Part shown: positions 1 to 7,673 of the stretch, in pieces
How positions within the stretch are numbered: the first letter of the stretch is position 1
Layout: each line of letters opens with the position of its first letter
Assembly: GCA_028689015.1 (NCBI GenBank)
Contig: JAQTXC010000031.1
Span: 1 to 33,226, forward strand
From: Dechloromonas sp.
GTDB lineage: Bacteria > Pseudomonadota > Gammaproteobacteria > Burkholderiales > Rhodocyclaceae
Direction of reading: 5' to 3'
Length of the DNA: 33,226 nt
Made by a program: the position numbers and the translations under genes
Notes under the pieces: generated by a model
Databases searched by the model: none
The model's input: only the letters and a program-made list of their open reading frames with translations
What the model was told of the DNA's origin: nothing

Positions 1-1
1 G

Positions 2-133
2 CAATTCGATGATGACGAAGTCCCCGATCCTTATTACGGTCTGGGGCATGGCTTCGATCTGGTGCTGGATATGGTTGAGGATGCGGCGAAAGGCCTGATT
101 GATCATATTCAGCAGGGCTTGCCAGGATCTTGA
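2..133 (+). CDS. low-molecular-weight protein tyrosine phosphatase, C-terminal fragment
   Basis: This is the last 43 codons of a gene that begins before the window. The reading frame from base 2 contains DPYYG followed by GFDLVLDMVEDA and ends at TGA 131-133. The DPYY segment carries the general-acid aspartate of low-molecular-weight phosphotyrosine phosphatases, and the helix after it is the usual C-terminal helix of the family. The catalytic CX5R loop lies near the N-terminus and is therefore outside the window. The gene is convergent with rne and shares a bidirectional terminator with it. The family call is good; the physiological substrate cannot be read from this piece. Confidence 0.85.
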   Translation, partial: QFDDDEVPDPYYGLGHGFDLVLDMVEDAAKGLIDHIQQGLPGS

Positions 134-172
134 CGGCGCTGATGCCTCTTGCGGTCGACCGCCTGAATGGAT

Positions 173-205
173 AAAAAAATGGCCCTCAAACGAGGGCCAT
201 TTTTA
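173..205. terminator. bidirectional intrinsic terminator between the phosphatase gene and rne
   Basis: A GGCCCTC/GAGGGCC stem (181-187 with 192-198) and an AAAC loop are flanked by an A-run on the left and a T-run on the right. The hairpin can therefore terminate transcription on both strands: the phosphatase gene from the left and rne from the right. Confidence 0.85.
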
Positions 206-224
206 TTGAATTGCGGGATAGCAA

Positions 225-2921
225 TTATTTTTGCGTTTCCACCATTTGCAAGGGTTCATCCGATGAAACTTCCTGCGGACGAGACTTGCGCGGACGACCG
301 AGCTTGGGTGGCGGTTCGACAGGAGCGCTGCTGACAGGGGCTGTCGTTTGCACCATGACCAAACCACTGTCAGCCAGCGAGGCTGATATGTCGAGTGCCG
401 CATCGACTGCCGGGAGGCAGGCAGGTGCTTCTTCGCTGGCCACCGGCAGGGCGATCAATGCTTGTGCAACGCTCGGCGCGACGGGGGCTTCTTCGACAAT
501 GGCTGCTGCAGTCGGTGCTTCAATAGCGACCGCGGTCACGGTTTCAGCAGTTGCGAAATCAGCCACAGGGGACACGATAGACGCTTCGACCACAGCAGGT
601 GCTTCAACGGGGGCTGGCAGTTCGCTGATGGGCGCTACTTCTGGGAGAGCAACCTGAGTGACCGGCGTGACAGGTTCTGCGGCAGGAATGATGACCACGA
701 CCGGTTCCTGGGGCTCGTTGCTCAGTGCTGGCTGAGTAAATGTGGCTGCGACGGGGGTGTCAACCATGCTGCTGGTCAGCATGTCACCGTTGCTGGTCTG
801 CTCGCTCTCGTTGCGGCGCTCCCCACGATTGCGGCCACCGCGACGACCGCGACGGCGGTTGTTCCCTTGTTCGTCGTTGACAGGGGGTTCACTGGTTGGT
901 GGCACATTGGCTGTCAGAGCGGTGGTATCGATGACCAGGGCCGGCTTGGCTTCAGCCTCGACCGGGCGGTCGCGGCGTTCCTTGCGCGGGCGTTTCTCTG
1001 GGCGCTCGGTGCTCACGGTCGACTCGTCGCGTGGCGGTTTTTCGCTACGCTCGTTGCGATTGGCGTTGCGTTCTTCATCGCGACGATTGTTGTTGCGGCC
1101 ATTGCGACGGCCATCATTGCGATCACGGCGACCGTCAGCAGCACCACGCGCTTCGCGCGGCTTACGGCTCGGTTCTGGTGTGCTTGATGGAACTTCTGGA
1201 GCGGCCGGCGGACGGAACCACGACATGATGCGGCTGATCAGCCCCCCTACGGCAGGGGCAGCGATGGTTGTCGCCACGGTCGGCACGTCAACCTTCTCAG
1301 CGATGAGAGGCGCCGGCTGTTCAGGCGAGATCCCCTTGATGGCGGCTTCCGGACGTGGCTTGACGGTATCTTGTTGTGTCGCCTGCTTGATGGCATCTTC
1401 GAGAGGCTGTTCGACCATCTTGTAGGACGGCGCACGCAGCTCGTCACTGTTCAGGTCATCGTGACGCAGGCGGGAAATGCTGTGGGCCGGCGTTTCGAGG
1501 TGAACATTCGGCACCAGCAGAATGGTGACCTTGTGGCGCAACTCGATGGCCTGGATGTCCGGGCGCTTTTCATTGAGCAGGAAGGTGGCGACATCGACCG
1601 GAACCTGAACATGGACGGCCGCCGTGTTTTCCTTCATCGCTTCTTCTTCGAGGATGCGCAGGATGTGCAGGGCAGCCGATTCAGTCGAGCGGATGTGACC
1701 GGTGCCCGTGCAGCGCGGGCAGGGGATGTAGCTGGTTTCGGCGAGCGCTGGGCGCAGGCGTTGACGCGACAGTTCCATCAGGCCGAAGCGGCTGATTTTG
1801 CCCATCTGGACGCGAGCCCGGTCAAAGCGCAGGGCATCGCGCAGGCGGGTTTCGACTTCGCGCTGGGCCTTGGGGTTTTCCATGTCGATGAAGTCAATGA
1901 CGATCAGGCCACCCAGATCGCGCAAGCGAAGCTGGCGGGCCAGTTCATCGGCCGCTTCAAGGTTGGTTTTCAGTGCCGTTTCTTCAATGTCGGCGCCCTT
2001 GGTGGCGCGACCGGAGTTTACGTCGACTGCCACCAGTGCTTCAGTGTGATCGATAACGATGGCGCCACCGGACGGCAGATTGACCTGGCGAGCGAAGGCG
2101 GTTTCGATCTGGTGCTCAATCTGGAAGCGTGAGAACAGCGGCACGTCGTCGCGATAGCGTTTGACGCGGCTGACGTTGCCCGGCATGACTGTGCCCATGA
2201 AGGCGCGGGCCTGCTCATAAACTTCGTCGGTATCGATCAGAATTTCACCGATTTCAGCCTGGAAATAGTCGCGAATGGCGCGGATGACCAGGCTGCCTTC
2301 CAGATAAATCAGGAAAGCGCCGGATTGCTGCTGTGCCGCACCTTCGATGGCGCTCCACAGTTGCAGCAGGTAATTGAGGTCCCACTGAAGTTCTTCGGCC
2401 TGGCGACCGATGGCAGCGGTACGGGCGATCAGGCTCATGCCGCCGGGGACGGCCAGTTGATCCATGATTTCGCGTAATTCGGCGCGCTCGTCGCCATCGA
2501 CACGACGAGATACGCCGCCACCGCGCGGATTGTTAGGCATCAGAACCAGATAACGACCGGCCAGCGAGACGTAGGTCGTCAGGGCGGCGCCCTTGTTGCC
2601 ACGTTCATCCTTGTCGACCTGAACGATCAATTCTTGGCCTTCTTTCAGGGCCTCGTTGATCTTGGCGCGATTTTCAACGCCAGGCTGAAAATAGGCGCGT
2701 GAGACTTCCTTGAAGGGCAGAAAGCCGTGGCGATCGGCGCCGTAATCGACAAAGCAGGCTTCGAGCGATGGCTCGATGCGGGTGATGACCCCTTTGTAGA
2801 TATTGCTTTTGCGTTGTTCCTTGGCGGCGGATTCAATGTCGAGATCGATCAGTTTCTGACCATCGACAATGGCGACACGGAGTTCTTCCGCCTGTGTCGC
2901 ATTGAAGAGCATGCGTTTCAT
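225..2921 (-). CDS. rne: ribonuclease E
   Basis: RNase E is the main endoribonuclease for mRNA decay and for rRNA and tRNA processing, and the scaffold of the degradosome. The 898-residue protein starts MKRMLFNATQ, has an S1 domain at about 37-119, and the catalytic core with Asp300 (AVDVNSGR) and Asp343 (VIDFIDM), matching E. coli D303 and D346. The zinc-link CPRC is at 401-404. After about residue 530 the chain is low-complexity: two Arg-rich RNA-binding stretches (about 590-680 and 715-735) and then a long Pro/Ala/Val-rich acidic tail. The length suits RNase E rather than the shorter RNase G. The start has a CAGGAG ribosome site about 10 bases upstream. It is transcribed away from rluC, as in E. 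coli. The C-terminal partner-binding motifs are too diverged to assign by eye. Confidence 0.97.
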   Translation of the reverse strand: MKRMLFNATQAEELRVAIVDGQKLIDLDIESAAKEQRKSNIYKGVITRIEPSLEACFVDYGADRHGFLPFKEVSRAYFQPGVENRAKINEALKEGQELIVQVDKDERGNKGAALTTYVSLAGRYLVLMPNNPRGGGVSRRVDGDERAELREIMDQLAVPGGMSLIARTAAIGRQAEELQWDLNYLLQLWSAIEGAAQQQSGAFLIYLEGSLVIRAIRDYFQAEIGEILIDTDEVYEQARAFMGTVMPGNVSRVKRYRDDVPLFSRFQIEHQIETAFARQVNLPSGGAIVIDHTEALVAVDVNSGRATKGADIEETALKTNLEAADELARQLRLRDLGGLIVIDFIDMENPKAQREVETRLRDALRFDRARVQMGKISRFGLMELSRQRLRPALAETSYIPCPRCTGTGHIRSTESAALHILRILEEEAMKENTAAVHVQVPVDVATFLLNEKRPDIQAIELRHKVTILLVPNVHLETPAHSISRLRHDDLNSDELRAPSYKMVEQPLEDAIKQATQQDTVKPRPEAAIKGISPEQPAPLIAEKVDVPTVATTIAAPAVGGLISRIMSWFRPPAAPEVPSSTPEPSRKPREARGAADGRRDRNDGRRNGRNNNRRDEERNANRNERSEKPPRDESTVSTERPEKRPRKERRDRPVEAEAKPALVIDTTALTANVPPTSEPPVNDEQGNNRRRGRRGGRNRGERRNESEQTSNGDMLTSSMVDTPVAATFTQPALSNEPQEPVVVIIPAAEPVTPVTQVALPEVAPISELPAPVEAPAVVEASIVSPVADFATAETVTAVAIEAPTAAAIVEEAPVAPSVAQALIALPVASEEAPACLPAVDAALDISASLADSGLVMVQTTAPVSSAPVEPPPKLGRPRKSRPQEVSSDEPLQMVETQK

Positions 2922-3324
2922 TGTGTTCGGGCTCCTGCGCGGTATACGCAGCGACGAAACGCCCTTACAGGCAGCGACAGTTTCAGTTCTCGGGTTGGCT
3001 CATGGTGTGGGAGGCAAAGGCGATGGTGAATGTGCTGATCAACAAGCTGGACGCGTGCTTTTTCTTGAAATTCGCGTCCTGAAAAATCCTGTAACGGGCA
3101 AACCGTGCGTGCTTACCGCGGGTTAATCCATTAACATCGCTACTTTTGGTGAGCGAACTTAACCAGTCGTCTTGCGCGGTTTGGCCTGGGCAATTGGCAC
3201 AGTTGAATCGCTTGAGCCTGCCGGTGAATCCTCGCAAGGATGTGAATCCAGATGCGGTTCGTCGGTCTGACGGTTCAGCGCTTCTTGCAAATCTCGACGC
3301 AAGACTTGGGCAGTATATTAGAAA
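2922..3324. promoter_or_regulatory. 403-bp rne leader and divergent rne/rluC promoter region
   Basis: This non-coding spacer separates the divergent rne and rluC genes. A long untranslated leader is expected for rne, because in E. coli the rne 5' leader is a long structured RNA used for autoregulation. Visible structure includes a perfect inverted repeat GTTAAT-CC-ATTAAC (3122-3135) and a small hairpin ATCCT/AGGAT around 3225-3240. An AT-rich TATATTAGAAA lies directly before the rluC ATG and could supply a -10 element on either strand, but I find no well-spaced -35 for it. The open frames across this spacer have no recognisable product. Confidence 0.5.
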
Positions 3325-4329
3325 ATGAATGGTGCTGGGAACAAATCGGTTACTCATGTCGTGGTCGGCGAAGAATCGCACGGCCAGCGGATCGACAATT
3401 ATTTGCTGCGCTGCTGCAAGGGGGTGCCGAAGAGTCATCTTTACCGCATCCTGCGCAGCGGCGAGGTGCGGGTCAATAGCCGGCGGGTCGATGCGACCTA
3501 CCGGTTGTGCACGGGGGATAGCATTCGCCTACCACCGATGCGGGTGGCAGAAAAGCCGGTCAGTGCCGCTGAGGCGGTCGCCAAGCAGCGGGTCGACTTG
3601 CCGATCCTTTTTGAGGACGAGGCCTTGCTGGTCATTGATAAACCAGAGGGGATCGCGGTCCACGGCGGGAGCGGGGTCAGTTTCGGTGTTATCGAGGCCT
3701 TGCGCCAGCAACGGCCGCAGGCCAAGTTTCTTGAGTTGGCGCATCGGCTTGACCGCGAAACCTCAGGCATCCTGCTGGTTGGTAAGAAACGTCTGGCGCT
3801 CACTGCCTTGCACGACATGTTCCGCGAACATGGTGCCGGGGCCGATAAGCGCTACCTGGTGCTGGTCAAGGGGCGCTGGATGAACGCGACGCAGCATGTC
3901 AAAGCCCCTTTGCTCAAATATCTGACAGCGGCAGGTGAGCGGCGGGTGTCGGTTAATGGCGAGGGCAAGGCGTCGCATACGGTTTTTCGCCTGCTGGCCC
4001 GCTGGCCGGGCATGAGCTTGCTGGAGGCGCAATTGAAGACCGGGCGCACCCACCAGATCCGGGTTCACCTGGCGCATCTCGGATTTCCCATTCTTGGCGA
4101 CGAGAAGTACGGTGATTTTGCCTTGAACAAAGCGCTGTCCCCAGCGGGCCTGAAACGCATGGCGCTGCATGCCTGGCGCATGGACTTCCATCATCCGCTG
4201 ACGGCCGGGCCGTTGCGCTGCACGGCGCCGTTGCCAGCCAGCATTGGGCGTTATATTGCTGCGGTCGACGGCCATTCGGCGCGTGAATTCGCAGTCGATC
4301 ATCTTGAGGAATGGTTGAAGGGCGCATGA
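3325..4329 (+). CDS. rluC: 23S rRNA pseudouridine synthase, RluC type
   Basis: RluC converts specific uridines in 23S rRNA to pseudouridine (positions 955, 2504 and 2580 in E. coli). The 334-residue protein has an N-terminal S4 RNA-binding domain (about 18-75) and a RluA-type catalytic domain with AHRLDRETSG, in which Asp143 is the catalytic residue. A second family motif, KTGRTHQIRVHLAHLG, occurs near residue 235. Length and position beside rne match E. coli rluC. The chosen ATG lies just after an AT-rich TATATTAGAAA and has no clear Shine-Dalgarno. The stop overlaps the next start (ATGA), so it heads a translationally coupled operon. RluC versus RluD is decided here by context and S4 domain, not by experiment. 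Confidence 0.93.
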   Translation: MNGAGNKSVTHVVVGEESHGQRIDNYLLRCCKGVPKSHLYRILRSGEVRVNSRRVDATYRLCTGDSIRLPPMRVAEKPVSAAEAVAKQRVDLPILFEDEALLVIDKPEGIAVHGGSGVSFGVIEALRQQRPQAKFLELAHRLDRETSGILLVGKKRLALTALHDMFREHGAGADKRYLVLVKGRWMNATQHVKAPLLKYLTAAGERRVSVNGEGKASHTVFRLLARWPGMSLLEAQLKTGRTHQIRVHLAHLGFPILGDEKYGDFALNKALSPAGLKRMALHAWRMDFHHPLTAGPLRCTAPLPASIGRYIAAVDGHSAREFAVDHLEEWLKGA

Positions 4330-4976
4330 AATATTCATTAATTGTTTTTGACTGGGATGGCACCTTGCTGGATTCGGCAGGGGCGATTGCGCGTGCTATC
4401 CAGGCGGCTTGTCGAGACCTGGATTTGCCTGAGCCGAGTGATGTTGCCGCGCGCCATGTCATCGGCCTGGGGCTGGTTGATGCCATGCAGCAGGCGGTGC
4501 CAGTGCTGACGCCGGATCGTTATCCGGCGATGATCGAGCGTTACCGGTTTCATTATTTGAGCGGTGATCATCAGTTGACGCTGTTTGATGGCGTGCCGGC
4601 ACTGGTGGCGCGGTTGCACGCAGCGGGTCATCAGTTGGCCGTAGCGACGGGTAAAAGCCGGCTCGGTCTGGAGCGGGCGCTTGACCATTCTGGTTTGCGT
4701 CCCTATTTCATGGCCTCACGGTGTGCCGACGAGTGCCATTCGAAGCCCCATCCGCAAATGCTTGAGGAATTGCTGGCCGAATTTTCCGTGCCAGCGGCGT
4801 CGACCGTGATGATTGGCGATACCTCGCATGACTTGCTGATGGCGAGCAATGCGGGTGTGGCTGGCCTGGCGGTGACCTACGGGGCGCATCCGCACGATCA
4901 TTTGCGGGAACACCGGCCGCTGGCTTGTTTGCATACCGTGGCGGAACTGGACGCATGGTTGGCGCAGAACGCCTGA
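4326..4976 (+). CDS. HAD-superfamily phosphatase, phosphoglycolate phosphatase-like
   Basis: This 216-residue protein carries the HAD signature DWDGT (Asp9 the nucleophile, Asp11 the acid/base), a helical cap of the PGP/Gph kind, a motif II threonine in VATGKSR, and motif IV MIGDTSHDLLMA with the magnesium-binding aspartates. Its ATG overlaps the rluC stop by ATGA, which favours this start over an in-frame ATG 15 bases upstream. Proteins of this type are often annotated as phosphoglycolate phosphatase, and an rluC-HAD pairing is common in betaproteobacteria. The real substrate is not determined by the motifs, so no symbol is given. Confidence 0.88.
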   Translation: MKYSLIVFDWDGTLLDSAGAIARAIQAACRDLDLPEPSDVAARHVIGLGLVDAMQQAVPVLTPDRYPAMIERYRFHYLSGDHQLTLFDGVPALVARLHAAGHQLAVATGKSRLGLERALDHSGLRPYFMASRCADECHSKPHPQMLEELLAEFSVPAASTVMIGDTSHDLLMASNAGVAGLAVTYGAHPHDHLREHRPLACLHTVAELDAWLAQNA

Positions 4977-5329
4977 TCTGCGCCTCTGATGATTTGGTCG
5001 ATGGTGAAAAAGGCCATCGTTTCACGGTCGACCGCGCGGGGCGGCCGGTTTCTGCCTTCGTCATTCGTTATGCTGGTCAGGTGCGGGCCTATTTGAATCG
5101 TTGCGGCCATGTCCCGGCCGAACTCGATTGGCAGCCCGGCGAGTTCTTCGATCATTCCAAGCTATACTTGATTTGCTCAATTCATGGCGCGCTTTATGCT
5201 CCAGAAAGCGGGCGCTGTCTGGGTGGGCGTTGCAATGGTGTGGGTCTGACACCGCTGCCGGTCATCGAGCGACAAGCTTACGTTTATCTCCTGCAGGACA
5301 ACCCCGATGGATCACATGCAACCTCCTGA
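4955..5329 (+). CDS. small Rieske [2Fe-2S] protein
   Basis: The 124-residue protein is a stand-alone Rieske domain. The cluster ligands are the pair C50-G-H52 and C74-S-I-H77, with the usual glycine-rich strand region after the second pair. There is no membrane segment, signal peptide or oxygenase domain, so it looks like a soluble ferredoxin-type electron carrier or a small regulatory Rieske protein. The chosen ATG lies 22 bases inside the preceding phosphatase gene; a TTG five bases further on is out of frame. It overlaps sppA by 23 bases at its end. The partner enzyme is not visible in the operon, and its role is unknown to me. Confidence 0.85.
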   Translation: MVGAERLICASDDLVDGEKGHRFTVDRAGRPVSAFVIRYAGQVRAYLNRCGHVPAELDWQPGEFFDHSKLYLICSIHGALYAPESGRCLGGRCNGVGLTPLPVIERQAYVYLLQDNPDGSHATS

Positions 5330-6269
5330 CAATACCCCCGGCTGGGAGCGCAAGGCGCTCGAAAAACTCGCCTTCGAAGCCCTGGCTGAACAAAAATCGC
5401 GCCGACGCTGGGGTATTTTTTTCAAATTCCTTGGCTTTGCCTATTTGGGGGTGGTGCTGGTGACGGCTGTGGAGTGGGGGGGGGCTGGCGACCAGCAGCA
5501 TGAGCATACGGCGATGGTCAGTTTGCAGGGAGTGATCGAGGCGCGGGGTGAGGCAAGTGGCGAAAACCTGGTGTCGGCATTGACCGCGGCCTTCGAGGCA
5601 CCGAAATCGGTGGGTGTTATCCTGCGCATCAACAGCCCCGGGGGGAGTCCGGTGCAGGCCGGTATCGTTAATGATGAAATCCGCCGCCTGCGTGGCAAAT
5701 ACCCCGACAAACCCTTGTATGCCGTGGTTGAGGATGTTTGCGCTTCGGGGGGATATTACGTTGCGGTGGCGGCCGACAAGATTTATGTCGACAAGGCCAG
5801 CATCGTTGGCTCAATTGGCGTTTTGATGGACGGTTTCGGTTTTACCGGCACGATGGACAAGTTGGGGGTCGAGCGCCGCTTGATGACGGCTGGTCAGAAC
5901 AAGGGATTCATGGATCCGTTCTCGCCACAGGCCGATGTTCAGAAAGCCCATGCCCAGGCACTGCTGGACGACATTCATCGGCAATTCATTGAGGTCGTGC
6001 GGGCCGGTCGTGGTGAACGTCTGAAGGAAACGCCGGAAATTTTCTCCGGCTTGGTGTGGACCGGGGCGCAGAGCGTCCAACTGGGCCTGGCTGATGCTTT
6101 TGGCAGCGTCGATTCGGTGGCGCGTGATGTGATCAAGGTCGACAAGGTGCTTGATTATTCGGTGCGTGACAACATTGCTGAGCGTTTTGCCAAGCGTTTG
6201 GGGGCTGGCGCGGTCGACAGCCTGTGGCAAGGTATTTCTGCCCGCCTGGCGACCTGGTCCTTGCGCTAA
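5307..6269 (+). CDS. sppA: signal peptide peptidase SppA, short form (S49 family)
   Basis: SppA is a membrane-anchored serine protease that degrades signal peptides and membrane-protein fragments. The 320-residue chain has a basic N-terminus, one transmembrane helix at about 36-56 and a single S49 domain. Ser147 in ASGGYY is the likely nucleophile and Lys199 (QNKGFMDPF) the general base. It is the half-length form, unlike the tandem E. coli enzyme of about 618 residues. An AGGA at 5295-5298 is well spaced for the ATG at 5307, although this start sits inside the Rieske gene. A run of nine G bases (5476-5484) follows the membrane helix. The gene ends three bases before the convergent methyltransferase gene. 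Confidence 0.92.
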   Translation: MDHMQPPDNTPGWERKALEKLAFEALAEQKSRRRWGIFFKFLGFAYLGVVLVTAVEWGGAGDQQHEHTAMVSLQGVIEARGEASGENLVSALTAAFEAPKSVGVILRINSPGGSPVQAGIVNDEIRRLRGKYPDKPLYAVVEDVCASGGYYVAVAADKIYVDKASIVGSIGVLMDGFGFTGTMDKLGVERRLMTAGQNKGFMDPFSPQADVQKAHAQALLDDIHRQFIEVVRAGRGERLKETPEIFSGLVWTGAQSVQLGLADAFGSVDSVARDVIKVDKVLDYSVRDNIAERFAKRLGAGAVDSLWQGISARLATWSLR

Positions 6270-6272
6270 GTC

Positions 6273-6983
6273 TCAGGCGAGCAGTAGGAAAACTGTTGGA
6301 CGCCGCTCGAGATCGGGCGGCGTTTCTTTTTTCCAGTCACTGATCCGACGGGTGCGAATGGATTCGTCGGGGAGCGTCAGGTCAGTAGCGATACATAGCC
6401 GGGTGCCGGGCTGGCAGACCTGTAACAGGCTGTCGAACAGGGCGCGATTACGATACGGTGTTTCGATAAATAATTGGGTTTGCTGCTGACGGCGTGACTC
6501 GCTTTCCAGGTCGCGCAAGCAACGGATGCGATCGGCTTCCTTGGCGGGTAGGTAGCCCTGAAAGGCAAAGCGCTGACCATTGAGACCAGATGCCATCAGG
6601 GCCAGAACCAGCGATGAGGGGCCGATCAGCGGGATGACACGAATATTCTGTTGCTGAGCCAGGGCGACCAGGTTGGCGCCAGGGTCGGCAATGGCTGGAC
6701 AGCCGGCTTCTGATAGCAGGCCGACGTCGAGTCCGGCGAGCAGCGGCGCCAGCAGGGCCTGTAGTGCCTCGGTTCGGGTGTGTTCGTTGAGTTCGTTGAG
6801 CGTCAGGGTTTGCAGTGGATTGGCCGTCCCTGCCGCCTTGAGAAAGGCGCGGGCAGTTTTGGCTTGCTCGACGACAAAGTGGGTCAGGGGGTGAATGATG
6901 GCCAGGACGTCAGCGGTCAGCGCACTGGCCGGTGCTTGCGGGCCAAGGGGGACCGGAATCAGGTAGAGCGTGCCGTGCTTCAT
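6273..6983 (-). CDS. RsmI-like SAM-dependent methyltransferase (tetrapyrrole methylase fold)
   Basis: The 236-residue protein begins [14 protein letters not shown], which resembles the first strand of RsmI (16S rRNA 2'-O-methyltransferase for C1402). It keeps a glycine/proline loop [14 protein letters not shown] and the [14 protein letters not shown] segment of the tetrapyrrole methylase fold. It departs from canonical RsmI in two places: the AEDTRHTG motif is replaced by VEQAKTARA, and SDAGTP is replaced by SEAGCP. It is also shorter, lacking the C-terminal extension. Its start overlaps the maf stop by ATGA, which sets the start and shows coupling. I regard it as a diverged RsmI paralogue; its target could be rRNA or something else. 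Confidence 0.8.
   Translation of the reverse strand: MKHGTLYLIPVPLGPQAPASALTADVLAIIHPLTHFVVEQAKTARAFLKAAGTANPLQTLTLNELNEHTRTEALQALLAPLLAGLDVGLLSEAGCPAIADPGANLVALAQQQNIRVIPLIGPSSLVLALMASGLNGQRFAFQGYLPAKEADRIRCLRDLESESRRQQQTQLFIETPYRNRALFDSLLQVCQPGTRLCIATDLTLPDESIRTRRISDWKKETPPDLERRPTVFLLLA
6300..6332 (+). terminator. intrinsic terminator of the rluC-sppA operon
   Basis: A 7-bp stem ACGCCGC/GCGGCGT (6300-6306 with 6317-6323) is followed by TTCTTTTTT. It lies 30 bases after the sppA stop and inside the 3' end of the convergent methyltransferase gene, so these bases serve as coding sequence on one strand and terminator on the other. Confidence 0.8.
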
Positions 6984-7561
6984 GGCACGGCAACGCCGGC
7001 GCTGCGTAGTTGATCGCAGAGCGCAATCAGCGGCAGGCCAACCAGAGCATTTGGGTCGTCGCCTTGCAGTCGGCTGAGCAGGGCGATACCCAGGCCTTCC
7101 GACTTGGCTGAGCCGGCACACTGATAAGCGGGCTCGCGGCGCAAATAACGCTCGATTTCATCGTCATTCAGCGTGCGAAAGGTGACTAGGGTGGGAACGC
7201 CGCGGACGTCGGCTTGATTGTTGCGCGTATCGAGCAGGCAAAGACCGGTATAGAAATTAACCGTTTTGCCGGATAGGGCACGCAGTTGCGCGACGGCTCG
7301 GACGTGGTCCCCCGGTTTGCCATAAATCTGGCCGTCGACCGTAGCCACCTGGTCGCTGCCGATGATCAGGGCGCCAGGGTGACGGTCGGCCACGGCCCTG
7401 GCCTTGGCTTCAGAGAGGCGCAGAGCAAGCGCTTCCGGGCTTTCGCCGGGGAGCGCCGTTTCGTCGGTTTGCGGGTTGTCGACCGTAAAAGGCAGGCCCA
7501 GTCGGGTCAGGAGTTCCTGACGGTAGGGGGAGGTTGAGGCAAGTATCAGAGAGGGGAGCAT
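6980..7561 (-). CDS. Maf/YceF-type nucleotide pyrophosphatase
   Basis: Maf proteins hydrolyse modified or non-canonical nucleoside triphosphates; the YceF subgroup prefers 7-methyl-GTP. The 193-residue protein starts [18 protein letters not shown], with the N-terminal S-x-x-R phosphate-binding motif, and has GSDQVA and KPG motifs. The SDQV form is the one found in the YceF subgroup, in line with its place next to yceD and rpmF as in E. coli. It is divergent from yceD and coupled by ATGA to the downstream methyltransferase. There is no clear Shine-Dalgarno before the ATG. In-frame upstream codons exist, but the protein family begins here. Confidence 0.9.
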   Translation of the reverse strand: MLPSLILASTSPYRQELLTRLGLPFTVDNPQTDETALPGESPEALALRLSEAKARAVADRHPGALIIGSDQVATVDGQIYGKPGDHVRAVAQLRALSGKTVNFYTGLCLLDTRNNQADVRGVPTLVTFRTLNDDEIERYLRREPAYQCAGSAKSEGLGIALLSRLQGDDPNALVGLPLIALCDQLRSAGVAVP

Positions 7562-7569
7562 GAAATATA

Positions 7570-7581
7570 TTGTTGCAACAA
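7570..7581. repeat. 12-bp palindrome just upstream of maf
   Basis: TTGTTGCAACAA is a perfect palindrome nine bases before the maf start in the divergent maf/yceD spacer. It could be an operator or form part of a leader hairpin for maf. No regulator can be named. Confidence 0.35.
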
Positions 7582-7616
7582 GGTGTTGCGCGATCTTCTT
7601 CAGGCAGCACTTTGTT

Positions 7617-7645
7617 TTGACTTGGAAAGCTAAAAATAATATCAT
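7617..7645 (+). promoter_or_regulatory. sigma70 promoter for the yceD-rpmF-plsX-fab operon
   Basis: TTGACT (7617-7622) and TATCAT (7640-7645) are separated by 17 bases; each hexamer matches the consensus at five of six positions. Transcription would start near 7652, about 20 bases before the TTG proposed as the yceD start. Confidence 0.65.
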
Positions 7646-7673
7646 CTCGCGTTTAAGTCGTAACAGATCAAAG

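Noticed and set aside
211-2132. Several long plus-strand open frames opposite rne (for example 1371-2132)
   Set aside because: They mirror the rne reading frame; composition is repetitive Ala/Thr/Arg without any family motif.
3285-3319. Promoter TTGCAA/TATATT for rluC
   Set aside because: The spacing is 23 bases, too long for sigma70, and the -10 would be only six bases before the ATG.
2983-3438. 151-codon minus-strand frame in the rne leader
   Set aside because: It runs into rluC on the opposite strand, has no recognisable domain and overlaps the expected rne promoter/leader.
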